Of a stretch of 64,000 nt of DNA, positions 46,589 through 58,193 are shown piece after piece. The DNA lies in contig JANATG010000008.1 in assembly GCA_029449235.1 (NCBI GenBank), forward strand, positions 1,550,001 through 1,614,000, read 5' to 3'. The notes beneath the pieces are model-generated. The model was not told the DNA's origin, ran no database searches, and saw nothing but the letters and a program-made list of their open reading frames with translations. The stretch's first letter is position 1, and each line of letters starts with the position of its first letter. The translations under genes and the position numbers were made by a program. Source of the DNA: Linnemannia schmuckeri (lineage: Eukaryota > Mortierellomycota > Mortierellomycetes > Mortierellales > Mortierellaceae).

Positions 46589-48929
46589 TTACTCTTGCTG
46601 ATTCTCGACCCAGAGGGTGACATTATCCTTCAGTAACTGAATAATGAGGACCGAATCACGGTAATCATGGGCCAAGTTCTGAGCCTCCTCAGATTCCAAC
46701 AACGTGATCGCACTATCCATTGCACCCTTTGCGATTTCACAGGCCTTGTCGGCATTGTTGAGGATCTCATAGTAAAAGACCGAGTAGTTCAGGGCGAGGC
46801 CGAGGCGGATCGGGTGAGTGTGGGCGAGGTCGGAGGCGAATTCTGTCGCTTCGCGGTAGAGTTCCTCGGCGGTGTCGGAGGCTTTCTTGCGGGCGTCGTC
46901 TTTTGTGATCTCGGCTACGTAGCGGTAGTAATCCGCTTTCCTATTGCAGCATGGAATAAAGATGAGGAGCGACGAGAAACAAAAAAAAAACATCGCGTTT
47001 GTTATGGCGTTAGTTGATCTGACGATAGTCTCATCAATTGCAATTGTAGCTGTGAAAGGAACACGCTTACATCTTGTAGTAGAAGACAAGGCACTCATTC
47101 TTATCCGTAGCGTCCGCAAACGGAATAACCTCATCATCCAAGATATGGAAAATATCAGCACAAGTCTCGTGGAGCTCCTTTTCGATCTTAGCCCGGTAGA
47201 CCTTAAGGTTCTCGACGCGGTTCTCGCGGCTGTTGGAGATCTCCTTCTCCTCGATCGAGGAGACAATCCGCCAGGCGGCCCGACGCGCTCCAATTAGGTT
47301 CTTGAATGCTACTGAGAGCAGGTTGCGCTCTTCCAGCGTCAATGGGACATGGTGCTATATGTTGTATTGATGGTTGGTGGTGGTAATGGGGAACGATCGT
47401 GGGAATAGAGAAGAGTTCAGAAAGTGTAAGTTGGTCTACGTGGACAGCGAGATAGAGAGAGCACGGGAAAGACGACAGTGCAGTTGGACAAAGGGCGCGG
47501 GAGGGTTGCAAGGCTCTAGCGTTTTTTTTGCATAATTATCTGTGCTGTTGTTGTTGCTGTTGCGCGTGTTTATAGCGATTTCCGCGTTCAAATCGGGACA
47601 GTATAGTATGGTTCGCGCTGTCATACCTTGGTGATGTCCTTCATGTGGGAGACCATCTCTACATGATGTAGGGTAAGAGAAGAGAGAACGAGGGTGTCAG
47701 TTAGAACAATACAAGATGGACTCCCATAAAAGGGGCACCACACCTTTACAAATTTACAACGTACATCGTTGCTTCATAATAAAACCATTGTGTTGAGATT
47801 CGCTGTCCTGACATACCATCGTAACGTTCAGCCTGTTCGGCAACCTTGGCCATGTAGACCTATATCAATAAAATAGTGTATCAACCCAACCCCCACAATG
47901 GGGACAGTGACAAGAGTACGTTAGTAAAGAAGGAGGAGAGAAAAGAGGATGAGCGAATGAAGTTGAATAAGGTTGAGATATGAGATATGTGGTTCGAAAG
48001 TCGAGTTGGTTTTCCACCGGAATAATCGCGAAATAAAAAAAACCCCCGACTGATTGGAAAAAGGCCTTTCAAGAAGTGTTTTAAGGAATGCATGTTTGTT
48101 TGCGTATGTGTTCATTTTGTTGTTTTGTCATTTTTGCTCCACTGTCCGTTACTGTCCACAAAGCAAGAAATAAAAAAGAGGTAAAAGAAAAGAAGAAAGA
48201 AAAATGAAAAGCGGGTACTCGAGATGGCGGAAAAGAGATGGCAAGATTTTCTTACACACTCAATCACTCAACCCTCACATCCAGTGTTATTGCCTGCCCC
48301 CCTGATGTGTTTTAGAATGATATCGCGCCCATTTTTTGGTCTCTTGTCGTTGTTGGATTGCTGACGGTGCTGTTATTATTGTTGCCATGTCTCTACGGTT
48401 TACTCTCATCAAGGAGGTACAATCGCCCGAGGAAACAAGAAAAATGAAGAAAGATGAGGCAAAAACGGTAACCGATGAATCAAGGTATACAAGTCAACAC
48501 GAAGAGGGTTAAACCGATGAGTACGTCAGCTTACGTTGGTTTCCCTCTCCTAATAGCGCGTGCCAAAGAAAAACAGAGGCCAAACATGAGTTAGCAGGGC
48601 ATTCGTAGCTATTTGTGATATCCTTGAAAATCGTGTTATCGTTGCTCTTCCATGGGCGTCCGAGTAGACGAATCGTTCCATTTTGTCATTTGAAGTGTGG
48701 GCGGACAATTTTTTTTGTTACAAAATTGCACAGAATTGGGGCACAGCACCCAAATCAGTCACTGAAACAAGAAAAATGCAGGTCATGACGATGACTGGCA
48801 TTTTGCACTTTAGCAATCGACAGAGTAAGGCGTTGTTCCTTGCCCGTTGAAGCGCGATAGTGATGGGCGTGTGCACAACAATAACAATAACAAACGGCAA
48901 TAAGCTTGACTTACAGCAGTATCGACCAT
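46589..48929 (-). CDS. 14-3-3 protein
   Basis: Six exons on the minus strand (48915-48929, 48535-48549, 47817-47859, 47627-47658, 47071-47354, 46589-46940) give 246 residues, the standard family size. The protein opens MVDTAERETNVYMAKVAEQA and continues ERYDEMVSHMKDITK. It then has the signature RNLLSVAFKNLIGARRAAWR, the tyrosine-rich block YYKMKADYYRYVAEI, the helix-7 signature HPIRLGLALNYSVFYYEIL and the helix-9 end LLKDNVTLWVENQQE. Phosphopeptide-binding residues are in place: the Lys and Arg in helix 3 (K of AFKN and R of ARRA), and the LGLALN block. 14-3-3 dimers bind phosphoserine/threonine clients in signalling, growth and cell-cycle control. The first two coding exons are just 15 bases each, and the introns after them are 365 and 675 bases, so almost half the gene precedes the main body. 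Confidence 0.96.
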
Positions 48930-49448
48930 GGAGAAAATGTATTGACTGTTGGTGGTGTTGGTGGTGTTGAAGTGTTGGACGACGTCGGTCTCAGTTGTGT
49001 TGTTGAATGAGTGTTGCTATGAGCGAGATGCAATGAGGAGAGTGAATGAGGAAAAAAAAAAAGAGGAGGGAAGAAAAGGAAAAAAAAAATTACCAATGGT
49101 CGGTGCAGAGCAAAAAGGATGACATGGTCGTTCGTTGCCGAACGAACCTGTGAGCGGGTAAATGCCAAAGCCTCACCTTGTCGATGGTTGCACCAATATC
49201 ATTAAGGATGGCCTATGCTCACCTCCGTCTCCTCCTGTCTTCTCTATCCCGCTCCTTTTTTTTCACGCAATTTTACATACATGCATCCTTCCAATGGCCA
49301 AAAATACGGCATGGGTCACTCATCCTGTGTCCCTGTTCATTTTTTTCTCTGTTCCTCACTCTCTTGCCGAGGGAAAGGAGGGAAAATGAAGAAAAGCACA
49401 TAGGAGGGAAGAAAAAATGGATAGGAGACGATCGGTCCCGCGCTTCAA

Positions 49449-49449
<1 letters not shown>

Positions 49450-49480
<31 letters not shown>
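49450..49480 (+). repeat. A31 homopolymer
   Basis: Thirty-one uninterrupted A in the gap upstream of the 14-3-3 gene. Confidence 0.9.
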
Positions 49481-49482
<2 letters not shown>

Positions 49483-49960
49483 GACTGGCGGAAAGAAAGG
49501 GGAATGTGCGTTGGGTGCTGTTGCTGCTGTGTCCTTTTTTCCCCCTTCCCATTTTCTTTTCCTTTTTTTGCCAGTTCTCGCTGGCGACAGGGAGCTTTTC
49601 TTTTTCCCCTTTTGTGCCCCCAGAGTAAATGCAAATGCACGCCTGCATGTTTGCCTTTTCCCCCCTCTTCTTACTACTCGATCCTCGTCTTCGTCCTCAC
49701 CCTCGATCCAGCCCAGCCCTTCCTATTAACCCCTGTTATGCTCAATAGGCGTTTGAGGTTATAAAAAAAACCAAAACAGTTCTGGGTGCGAGACCCCCCA
49801 GTTCTTTCCCCATTCTTTCGTGCGACATAGAGGGAGGTTTTGGGTACTCTGCGCTTTATTTTGTTATGAGAAAAAACAAACGGCGACAGGCGTACTTTGT
49901 TCCCAGATCTAGGAGGCATTCCAGGCGTTCAGATGTTTAGGTCAATGAATTTAGGGTCGC

Positions 49961-49963
<3 letters not shown>

Positions 49964-49993
<30 letters not shown>
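49964..49993 (+). repeat. T30 homopolymer
   Basis: Thirty uninterrupted T, 160 bases beyond the 3' end of the PRP46 coding region. Confidence 0.9.
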
Positions 49994-50152
49994 CACTGGT
50001 CTCCTGACGTGTAAGAGAGGTTACCCGTTTCAAGATATCCGGTCCCCCCTGTTTTTCGTATTGTTGTTGTTGTAAGTGAGTTTTTAATAGTGGTTTCTAA
50101 TAATATACATTTGGGGGTGAGAGTATGCGATATGTATGTGTGTGGGTACTGT

Positions 50153-52282
50153 CTAGTAGCGCTTTCGCATCAGCGAAGGTTTCCAATCCAAAGGGTGTGT
50201 CTCCGGTGTCTATTTGAAATAGCAAGGAGGGAAAAATGACGCGTAAGGTTAGCTTCCAAACTCTTCACAAGCAGTGATTACTTGACAGTTCAAGTAACAA
50301 CAACAAAAACAAACATGGAATAAAACTTACGGCTTGATCGTCCTCCTTCCAGATCTTGATGGTCTTGTCGGCCTCTCCTGTAATAAGACGCAGACCGGTC
50401 TTGTCAAACTCGGCGCAAAAGATACCAGCTTCACTATCCAACGATCCGGGTTGGACGAGCGAGTCCAGTCTCTGGAACTGGTGTCCTGACTTCCAATCCC
50501 AGAAACCCATTGCTCCATTATCAGCTATAGCGAGGAGAGGAAAGCATGAATGGGGATAGATATTAGTAACTTCGTTCTGATATGCTTACACAAATATCCA
50601 GAATAACGTGAAAGAAAAAAAAATATAATACCTCCGGTGAACATAACATTATCCGCATTGACAGCCATAGCGTTGACGATGCCCCCGCCTCCGGTAACAC
50701 CTCCGGGACCCTCAAAGTTGCGCATGAATTGGCCTTCAGGACACTTCCATTGTTTAATGTTATCAGGACTGGCGGTCGAGAAGGTGAACTCTGTTGGGTG
50801 CAGAGCCATGGCACGGACACTCTTCTTGTGATGTGTCAGCGTGGTCATGGTCTTTCCTGCGGCCAGATCCCACAGACGGACGGTGCTGTCCATTGAGGAT
50901 GTGATAACCTGTGGGTCTGCCTCCTGACACTTAACTGCACTGACTGTTCCTGTGTGTCCTGAGAGTACGTGCACCGCTTGCTTTGTCCTCATATCCCACA
51001 CCTAATGTATCGGATGCAAAACGATAGAGATTAGATACAAAATTCAGTTATGGCTCAAGTCATCCAGATGTGGCTTCTCAAAAAGGGTAACTTACGCGTG
51101 CGGTGGCATCGCGACCAGAGGTAACAAGGACGTCCAGGGTAGGGTGAATAGCCAGGGCATAGACACCGCTGAGATGTCCGTGGTAGTGTCGAATGACCTT
51201 GTTGGTCTCCAGATCCCAGCATTTGACCATCTTGTCGTCTCCGCACGAGAACAGGTATGGGTGTCGTGGTGATACTGCCAATCCGCGAACTTGCCCAATG
51301 TGACCTGTCAGCGACAGCTTCAATCGTCCGGATGCCAAATCCCAAATCTATACAGTTTCAGTTGACATTGTTAGTGGTGCTTCTGGAAGAGCATGTGTTG
51401 CTGTAGATCGCAGTGAGGCACGGTAAAAGAGAAAGAAAATGATCCAAAAAGTACCTTGATGATACGATCGCCAGCACCGGTAGCGAACCACGAATTTCCT
51501 GGCTCGACAGCAACACTCCTAACCCATCCCTGATGTCCCGAGATGACCCTCATCAGCTTCCAGGGAGCATGCCATTCTGGACGGATCGCCTTAGCGACAG
51601 GTCTCCTGACCAAAGAGGTACCTCCGCCCGGTGCATCTGGGAAGGGGTTGTGGATTGTTGGTTTGTGCATCACCAATGCACTAGATTGCTGTGAAGTCCT
51701 TTTGGGAAGAGTGTCGAGAATCTTCTCCACGCCACTGTCAACATCTCGTGCTGTTGCTGATGGTGCTGGTGCGATGACAGATCCCGCCTTAGCCTTCTTC
51801 TTCTCCAGCTGCTCCTTCTGCCGCTTCAGTAGTGGGTATGGAAGAACTTGGACATCCTTGTATTCGTCGTGGATCTTGGACTGCAATTTGACGCGCTGGC
51901 TGTTCATAACACAGAGGAGGAAAAGAATTGATCTGTCAGTAACGCAAACGCATGTCTCAATAATCATGCTTAACAAGCAATCTTTACCAACAAAGACAAT
52001 CACGGAACAAGAGTTCAAATCCTAAGCAGGTGCGCACCTCAATTGATCCTCTGTAGGTGTGCTATAGATGTTCTCATGGTCCTCGGCAAAGAGTTCCCGC
52101 GTCCTCTTGACCGATCGCTTGACGATCGCCGTGATCTCTCCATCAGCTGCATTCTGATTTGATTCCTCTGCTGCTGATTCGATGGCAACTGCGGGGGTGT
52201 GACCCTCCATGACCACGTCCTGACTGTCGGTGTCCTTGTTGCTGTTGGTGACCTTTGTCCTTGAAGCTCTCTTTGGTGGCAT
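50153..52282 (-). CDS. PRP46: PRP46/PRL1 spliceosomal WD40 protein
   Basis: Six minus-strand exons (52038-52282, 51455-51899, 51096-51347, 50632-51001, 50331-50524, 50153-50209) give 520 residues. The N-terminal third is charged and probably extended (MPPKRASRTKVTN, then TRELFAEDHENIY). The seven-bladed propeller follows, starting with WKLMRVISGHQGWVRSVAVE. The blades show GH and WD pairs: ATGAGDRIIKIWDLASG, SCGDDKMVKCWDLET, TSGRDATARVWDMRT and TSSMDSTVRLWDLAAGK. The last blades are ADNGAMGFWDWKSGHQ and GEADKTIKIWKEDDQA. The tail HPLDWKPSLMRKRY is a hallmark of PLRG1/PRL1. This protein is a core member of the NineTeen/CDC5L complex, needed for spliceosome activation. The last exon is only 57 bases. 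The ATG sits in an MPPK context, and the next gene starts divergently 1.7 kb away. Confidence 0.96.
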
Positions 52283-53957
52283 GGCTGGTTGAGGGCTTTG
52301 GGCGAAGAGGAGGGGTGTGAAGGCAGAGCTGCAAATCTTCTAGACCTCAAAATTAATGGCGTAAAACGTCACCGTTATCAAACTGATGCGAACGTTACAA
52401 AACTTTGATAGTTTCACAGACTGATCAAATCATTTTACCAACCCAAAACCAATGGTTCAAAAATGCCAGAAATATTGCGGTTGTCCAAACAAACGAATGC
52501 GAACCGTTGTCACATGAACATCAAGAACCATGCTCATGTTGATGTTGTTGAAACGAATGGGAAGGTGTGAGGAGGGGGTGAGAAAAAAAGAGGTGGGCAG
52601 GAGAATCAACGCAATAAACCTCGAAGAGTTCAAAAGCTATTCTTCAAGGGGGGTATGCCTTGTTTTTTTTGCAGGCGTTCAGGGGTTGGACGGGGAGTCT
52701 GCAATAACTCATGGGCGTTGTACCTTTTTTCTCAATGCCCAATAACCACTGCTTGTCACCTTTCGTTCTTTGGCTTCTATTGATGTCGATCGCCAAGGAG
52801 AGGGAAGTGCGAGAGAAGTTGATTTCGAGACTAGTGTCATTGTCTGGGCGCCTTTCCAACACAAATTTTATTCCCTGAAGTGCGGGCTCAAAATCAAAGC
52901 AGCATAGAGTTGGTAAAATAGCAACTTGAACCCCTTCACCCCTTCAGAAAAAAACCCCCACCTATTGGCACGGCCGTATCAACGGTGGTATTTGGTCAAT
53001 TACCTGCACAACCAACCTAAACTTGGCGTGCATCATGGCAACGCGGTCTCAGTCGGGAAAGAGAAAGAACGAAACATTGTTTTGTCATGAAGGAATTCTT
53101 GTGACCTAAAACTCGTAACACCATCGCAATCTTTCAATCCCTACCTTCCTCTCCCAAAAAACTCCAGCCTCTAGTTTCTACTGTACCTGGTGTTCGGCCG
53201 AGGGGAAATGTCAAATGGCTCCAGTTGTCAACCACGTATGCATTCCTTGGTTGTTGTTTTGGGGTTTGGTGCGTGAAAGTCCATTGCAAACCGTTCAAAC
53301 TCAATATAAAAACTACAAGGAAACCATGCCAACAAAAATCAACAAGATACCGTATGATTCCGATAATGTGTATCGCCGCTCTCTATTGGGAAAAGTCTCC
53401 ATTCTCTACAATGCTTCCCTTTTGCTCTTTTTTTTCTTTCTTCTTCTTAGGCCCATCCATTTTCTGAGCGAGAGCCTTCTCTCTCTTGCTGAACCTGTTG
53501 TTTGTTTGTCTTCGAAGATATGGTGTCACATACACATCCAAACAAGGTTGGATTCGATTCTTATCCATGTGTGAGAGACTGGGAACAGATCCCTCCTTCT
53601 CTGCCCTGCAAAATGAAGGATTGGGACCTGTTCATCACGACGGAAGGGTAGGCAGGCTGACTGAGAGACAGAGACACGAGGTACGCCCGTTAACCGGTCA
53701 TCCCACCACTCCCCTCCGACAATACCGCTCCCCCTCCTCTCCCTCCGTCTCGTCCCCTTTCCCCCTCCATAAAAACCTGAACGCCCACCCGGCTCAACTT
53801 GCCCCAGGTTCCTTTGTTTTTGTTCGTCTCCTCTTTCTACATTCACCATTTCTCTCCTCATTCCCTCATTCTAAAAAGCGAGAACCCTCGTTTTTTCTTT
53901 TCCCTCGAGCATATATACCCACTTTCATATCCTTTACACATATACCCCTCCTCAACA
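52283..53957. other. divergent promoter region between PRP46 and the carotenoid oxygenase
   Basis: The 1.7-kb region serves genes on both strands. A CATAAAAA element near 53769-53776, about 185 bases upstream of the oxygenase ATG, is a possible TATA box. It is followed by pyrimidine-rich sequence. No coding gene is seen. Confidence 0.5.
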
Positions 53958-56421
53958 ATGGCGATCCCAAGCAAAGAATACTACAACGAGAGCTACAAGG
54001 ATAAAAAGTCCCAATCTGAATCAAGAGTACCAGCAGATGTGCGAGTCAAGCCCGAGAAGCGCACGGTCGCCCACCGACATCCATACCTGAGCGGAAATTT
54101 CTACCCGGTCTTTAAAGAGACGGTGGGAGAGGACGGCATTGAGTGTGAGGTCATTGGCATCATCCCAGAGTCCCTTCGCGGTTCCCAATATATCCGGACG
54201 GGGCCCAATTCGCTCCGTATCCCCGAGGAGACCGTTGCGCATCATTTTTTTGACGGTGAAGGTATGAAAAATGAAAATGAGAGATGAATGCCATATGCAG
54301 GGGATGGACAATCGGGATCGTTAAAAAATTTTATCGCTCTTCTTTTTTTTCTCGATCGCTTTAACTGCTACATCCTCTTTTGACATTGAGCAATCGGGGG
54401 AAGGTTGCTATCAATCGTATCTTTACTAATCAACTCAATCTGCGTATGTTCATATGAAACCCCTAGGAATGCTTCATGGCGTCTATTTCCCACCGAGTGT
54501 CGAAGGAGAGGACGAGACGGATCCCATCCGCGCCCGATACATGAACCGCTATGTCCGCAGCGACTCATTCCAAAAGGCCAACAAGCACGGCAATGTCATG
54601 CTTTCAGTCGGCTTGATGATGAACGGTGGCCGGAGTCTGATCAAGATTCTCAAGCAAGCCGCCGTCTCTATCTTCCGTTCAGTGATTTACAGGGTCACTA
54701 ACATTGGGAATGGAAACACCGGTTTGGCGTTCATTGGGCACCGGCTCTTGGCCCTGCACGAGGCGGGTGTGCCCATCGAGACGGCCGTACCCTCATTGGC
54801 GACTGTGGGCGAGTATTACTTTGAGAAGGAGGGTGAGAAGCGTGGAAAGAATTTTCTTCCCAATCAGGAAGCTTGTACCGCCCATCCAAAGGTACATACA
54901 ACTTTCAACGGCCACATTGTTGGGTCTCGACCTTTTTGTTTCTCGAGTTTGATTCTTTTTTCTTTGTCTGATTAACTCCTTTCTTCTGCATTATTTTTCA
55001 TTTCTCATTTGTTATCATCGTTGGTATTAGTATGACCCAAACACTGGCGAGACCGTGTTCTTTTCATGGAGGTTGCTGGCACCGTTTGCCTATTATTCTG
55101 TTATTGCCGCTGACGGATCAAGGAAGATTTGGGAGGAACCTATTCCCGGATTCACTAGACCAACCATGATGCACGACTTTGCTATCACCCCTACATACTC
55201 TATGTAAGTACACATTTCTCCTGCAAGGAGAACTTAACAAACAATTCGTGAATTTGTGCAAAAAAGTAGGGTGTTAGAACAGGGGGTAACGGGAAAAAAT
55301 CCACAGTGGGCGCACTAATCAACCCTCACTTTTTTCATATCCTGTGCCTTTATCACCCTCCTATCCTTTGACGCTTTAGTATCCTCAACCTGAACTACAC
55401 GTTGGATCCAATCAAGCACTACAGCAAGGTCAAGACACTCATCTCCTTTGATTCAGCCAAGCCCGCACGATTCGGCATCATTCCTCGACACTTCAATGGC
55501 AAGCGGGACAAGATCCTCTGGTTCGAGACACGGTCCTGTCACATGTTCCATACTGCAAACTCTTGGGACGAGAAGGACAAGGATGGTAACGTCGTAGCTG
55601 TGTACATGACCGCCTCCCGATCCGAGAGGTTCGTGTCTTACATTAACATGTGGGAGTCAAAGGGGGAGGAACTACCCTATGGCGGTGGTAAGACTCTCGA
55701 GGAGTGCAGGACGCAGTATGTGATCCCTGGTGATGGAGATTATTCGAATCAGGACCCTGATGGTACATACTTGAGTTTGTTCAGATTCGATCTCAAGACT
55801 ATGGAAACACGTGTTACGACTCTAAGCACCATCTCGTCCGAATTCCCAATGATCAACTGGGATTGGTTCATGCGGCCCGATCTGCGGTACATTTATGCCG
55901 CCAAAATGGATATCGTTCCTGGTACAGGTATGAAGAGCGGTGGTGTCTTGAAGGTCGATATCCGTGCTGTGATGGACAAGCAGCAGCAGCTGTTGAAGTC
56001 TGGTGGGTTGAAGAACCTTGGTGGAGATGGCCAATGGGAGATTGGCTCCGAAAACCTGCTGCAGGTAGAGAAGGAGAATCATAAGATGCATCTCTTTGGA
56101 GGATCGTACGGTGGTAACGAGGCTCTCTTTGTGCCTAACCTGCCAAGAGCCGACGGCAAGGCGTTGGAGGAGGACGAGGGTCATTTGTTGGTATATGTCT
56201 ACGACGAGAGTCAGATCGAAAATGGACTGGTGGCAAATCCTGACCGACAGGTGACGGAGCTGTGGATCTTTGATGCCAAGAAGATTGGGCAGGAGCACGA
56301 ACCTGTGGCCAAGGTCAAGATCCCTCGACGCGTCCCCTACGGATTCCACGGTCTACACGTTACGCGTAAGCAGATCGAGCTCAATCAGCAGTACCTCAAC
56401 CGTCGCTCAGTTCCAGTGTAA
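53958..56421 (+). CDS. carotenoid oxygenase (RPE65/CCD family)
   Basis: Four exons (53958-54261, 54467-54891, 55031-55203, 55380-56421) join in phase to give 647 residues. The family fold is a seven-bladed propeller with four histidines holding a non-haem iron. All four candidates are present: H241 in CTAHPKYD, H291 in TMMHDFAIT, H358 in HMFHTANSWD and H624 in PYGFHGLHV. Their order, spacing and context match RPE65 and plant CCD enzymes. Other marks are LRGSQYIRTGPNS near the N-terminus, HHFFDGEGMLHGVYF and GNTGLAFIGHRLLALHEAG. The enzyme should split a carotenoid or apocarotenoid double bond with O2. In Mucoromycota such enzymes feed trisporoid sex-pheromone synthesis (CarS and AcaA in Mucorales), but the substrate here is not determinable. 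No carotenoid-synthesis gene is adjacent. EBP2 starts 170 bases downstream on the same strand. Confidence 0.95.
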
Positions 56422-56590
56422 ATGTACGTTACCCTTAATTAAAAACATCTCCTTTCTTGCTTAGCTCAAAAGAAAAAAAAGGTCACGTTTTGATGAAATT
56501 GTAAACACACAAAAAAAAAGAAAAAAGCTGCATGCTTGAAAGTCATTCCCACTCTTTCTCCATTACACTCACTCCATCATATACATAACC

Positions 56591-57845
56591 ATGTCCGACT
56601 CAGAGAGCGAAAACGAACAGAGACTCACACTCGAGGACCTCGAGGGCTCTGATACCGAGATGCTCTCGGGTGATGAGGACGGTCCCATGGATATCTTGAC
56701 CCAGCAACGTGTCACAATCAACAACGAGGTAAAATACAATCACCTAGCGACCTAGATCCAGCAAATGTCATTGCAGCGGGATACAGGAGCAAATAACAGC
56801 GGCATGAAGACACAGGATACGAAAATGCCTGATATCCTGCATAGATTGAGTTTCAATTAAGGCACTTCAGGAGTTAACAATATTGAACTTGTCAAGGCTG
56901 ACCAGACTTCCTCTCTTTCAATTTATCACCACTCGTTGTCTAGCCTGCATTGAAGCGTCTCCGTGAACAAATCGCCCTTCCTTCCAACATCCCCTGGTCT
57001 GAGACCCAATCGATCACCTCCACACAAGCCATCAACGTCACCGATCCCGACGACGATCTCAACCGCGAAGTTGCCTTCTACAACCAGGCCCTCGAGGCCG
57101 CAGTGCTGGGACGGGACAGGATAAGAAAGGAAGGGGGTGTTTTTGAACGCCCTTCAGACTATTTTGCAGAGATGATCAAGACGGACGATCATATGGCCAA
57201 GATTCGTCAACGTCTTTTGGATGAGAATGCGTCGATCGAGGCCAGTGAGCGGGCCAAGGCACAGAGGGAGCTGAAGAAGTTTGGAAAGAAGGTTCAGACA
57301 GAGAAGCGTCTTGAGAGAGAGAAGGCTAAGGCCGATGCTTTGGATAAGATCACCGCCCTCAAGAAGAGTACGTACTTGCTGGTTTCTGTGTGCGGGATGT
57401 GCTGAACATAAGTGGCCCCCAACGCATGACCCTAACTTTTTCGCACTTGTAACAATTCATAACAATAGAGCGCCAGGGTAACGACAACTCAACAAATGCA
57501 GACGACGATTTCGATGTGGCATTGGCAAGCGACGACGAGGAGATGAAGTCTTACAAAACAAGCGACGGTAACCCCAAGAAGCGCTCTTCGTCCTCCACAC
57601 AGGAATCACGCGGAAAACGACACAAGAAGGATCAAAAGTTTGGTTTCGGAGGCAAGAAGCGTTTCGGGAAATCAAACGATGCCAACAGTTCTGCCGATGT
57701 CTCAGGATTCAGCATCAAGCGCAACAAGTCGACCTCTTTCAAGTCTGGACATAAGGCTCATAAGGCCGGTGGCGCCAAGAAGGGTGGAGCTGCCAAGCAG
57801 AGACCAGGAAAGGGACGTCGTCAGAACGGCGCCGGACGCAAGTAG
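56591..57845 (+). CDS. EBP2: EBP2 ribosome-biogenesis protein
   Basis: Three exons (56591-56728, 56944-57367, 57469-57845) give 312 residues. The acidic N-terminus (SDSESENEQRLTLEDLEGSD) precedes the conserved Ebp2 domain. That domain includes ALKRLREQIALPSNIPWSET, then DLNREVAFYNQALEAAVLGR and FERPSDYFAEMIKTDDHMAK. It is followed by a coiled, charged helix (ASERAKAQRELKKFGKKVQT). The C-terminus is basic and glycine-rich (GKKRFGKSN, GRRQNGAGRK), typical of nucleolar proteins. Ebp2 is required for 27S pre-rRNA processing and assembly of the 60S ribosomal subunit. Gene length and domain order are normal. The short distance to the upstream oxygenase (170 bases) leaves little room for separate terminator and promoter sequences. 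Confidence 0.95.
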
Positions 57846-58193
57846 ACTCACACATTCATTCACAAAAAACCATCTAATACATTAACATTTGCATGCACCA
57901 TCTCATAACTTCCTTTTGAATTTGGGGCATTTTATTTGTTGTTGACTGTAGAAAGGGGGTAGGGGTGGAAAGGGAAATTGACAAAGTGTAAAAGTACGTG
58001 GCATTCGACTAAAACTAACAAACTAAAAGAACAAGCAGGGGTGGGTTTTTGACAGGGAAGAAAGAAATGGAGCTTAGGAAGTGGGAAAAAAAGAAAAGAA
58101 AAGTGAAGAAAAGGGTGGGCAGGGTACTATTGAGAGGGAAAGACAAAGAAGAGAAAAGATAGAAGAAAAAAAAAGATAGTGTCGGCTTTGAAT
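57846..58193. other. convergent intergenic region between EBP2 and importin alpha
   Basis: A 348-base gap where two transcripts converge. TTTATT at 57931-57936 is a possible poly(A) signal (AATAAA) for the minus-strand importin alpha gene, about 260 bases after its stop. No gene is seen. Confidence 0.5.

Larger units (their letters stand above)
48930..50152. other. intergenic region between 14-3-3 and PRP46
   Basis: Both flanking genes are on the minus strand. The gap contains 31 A at 49450-49480 and 30 T at 49964-49993. Minus-strand TTG/GTTG repeats near 48945-48975 probably belong to the 14-3-3 leader. Long frames around 49180-49730 come from the simple sequence and are not called. Confidence 0.6.
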
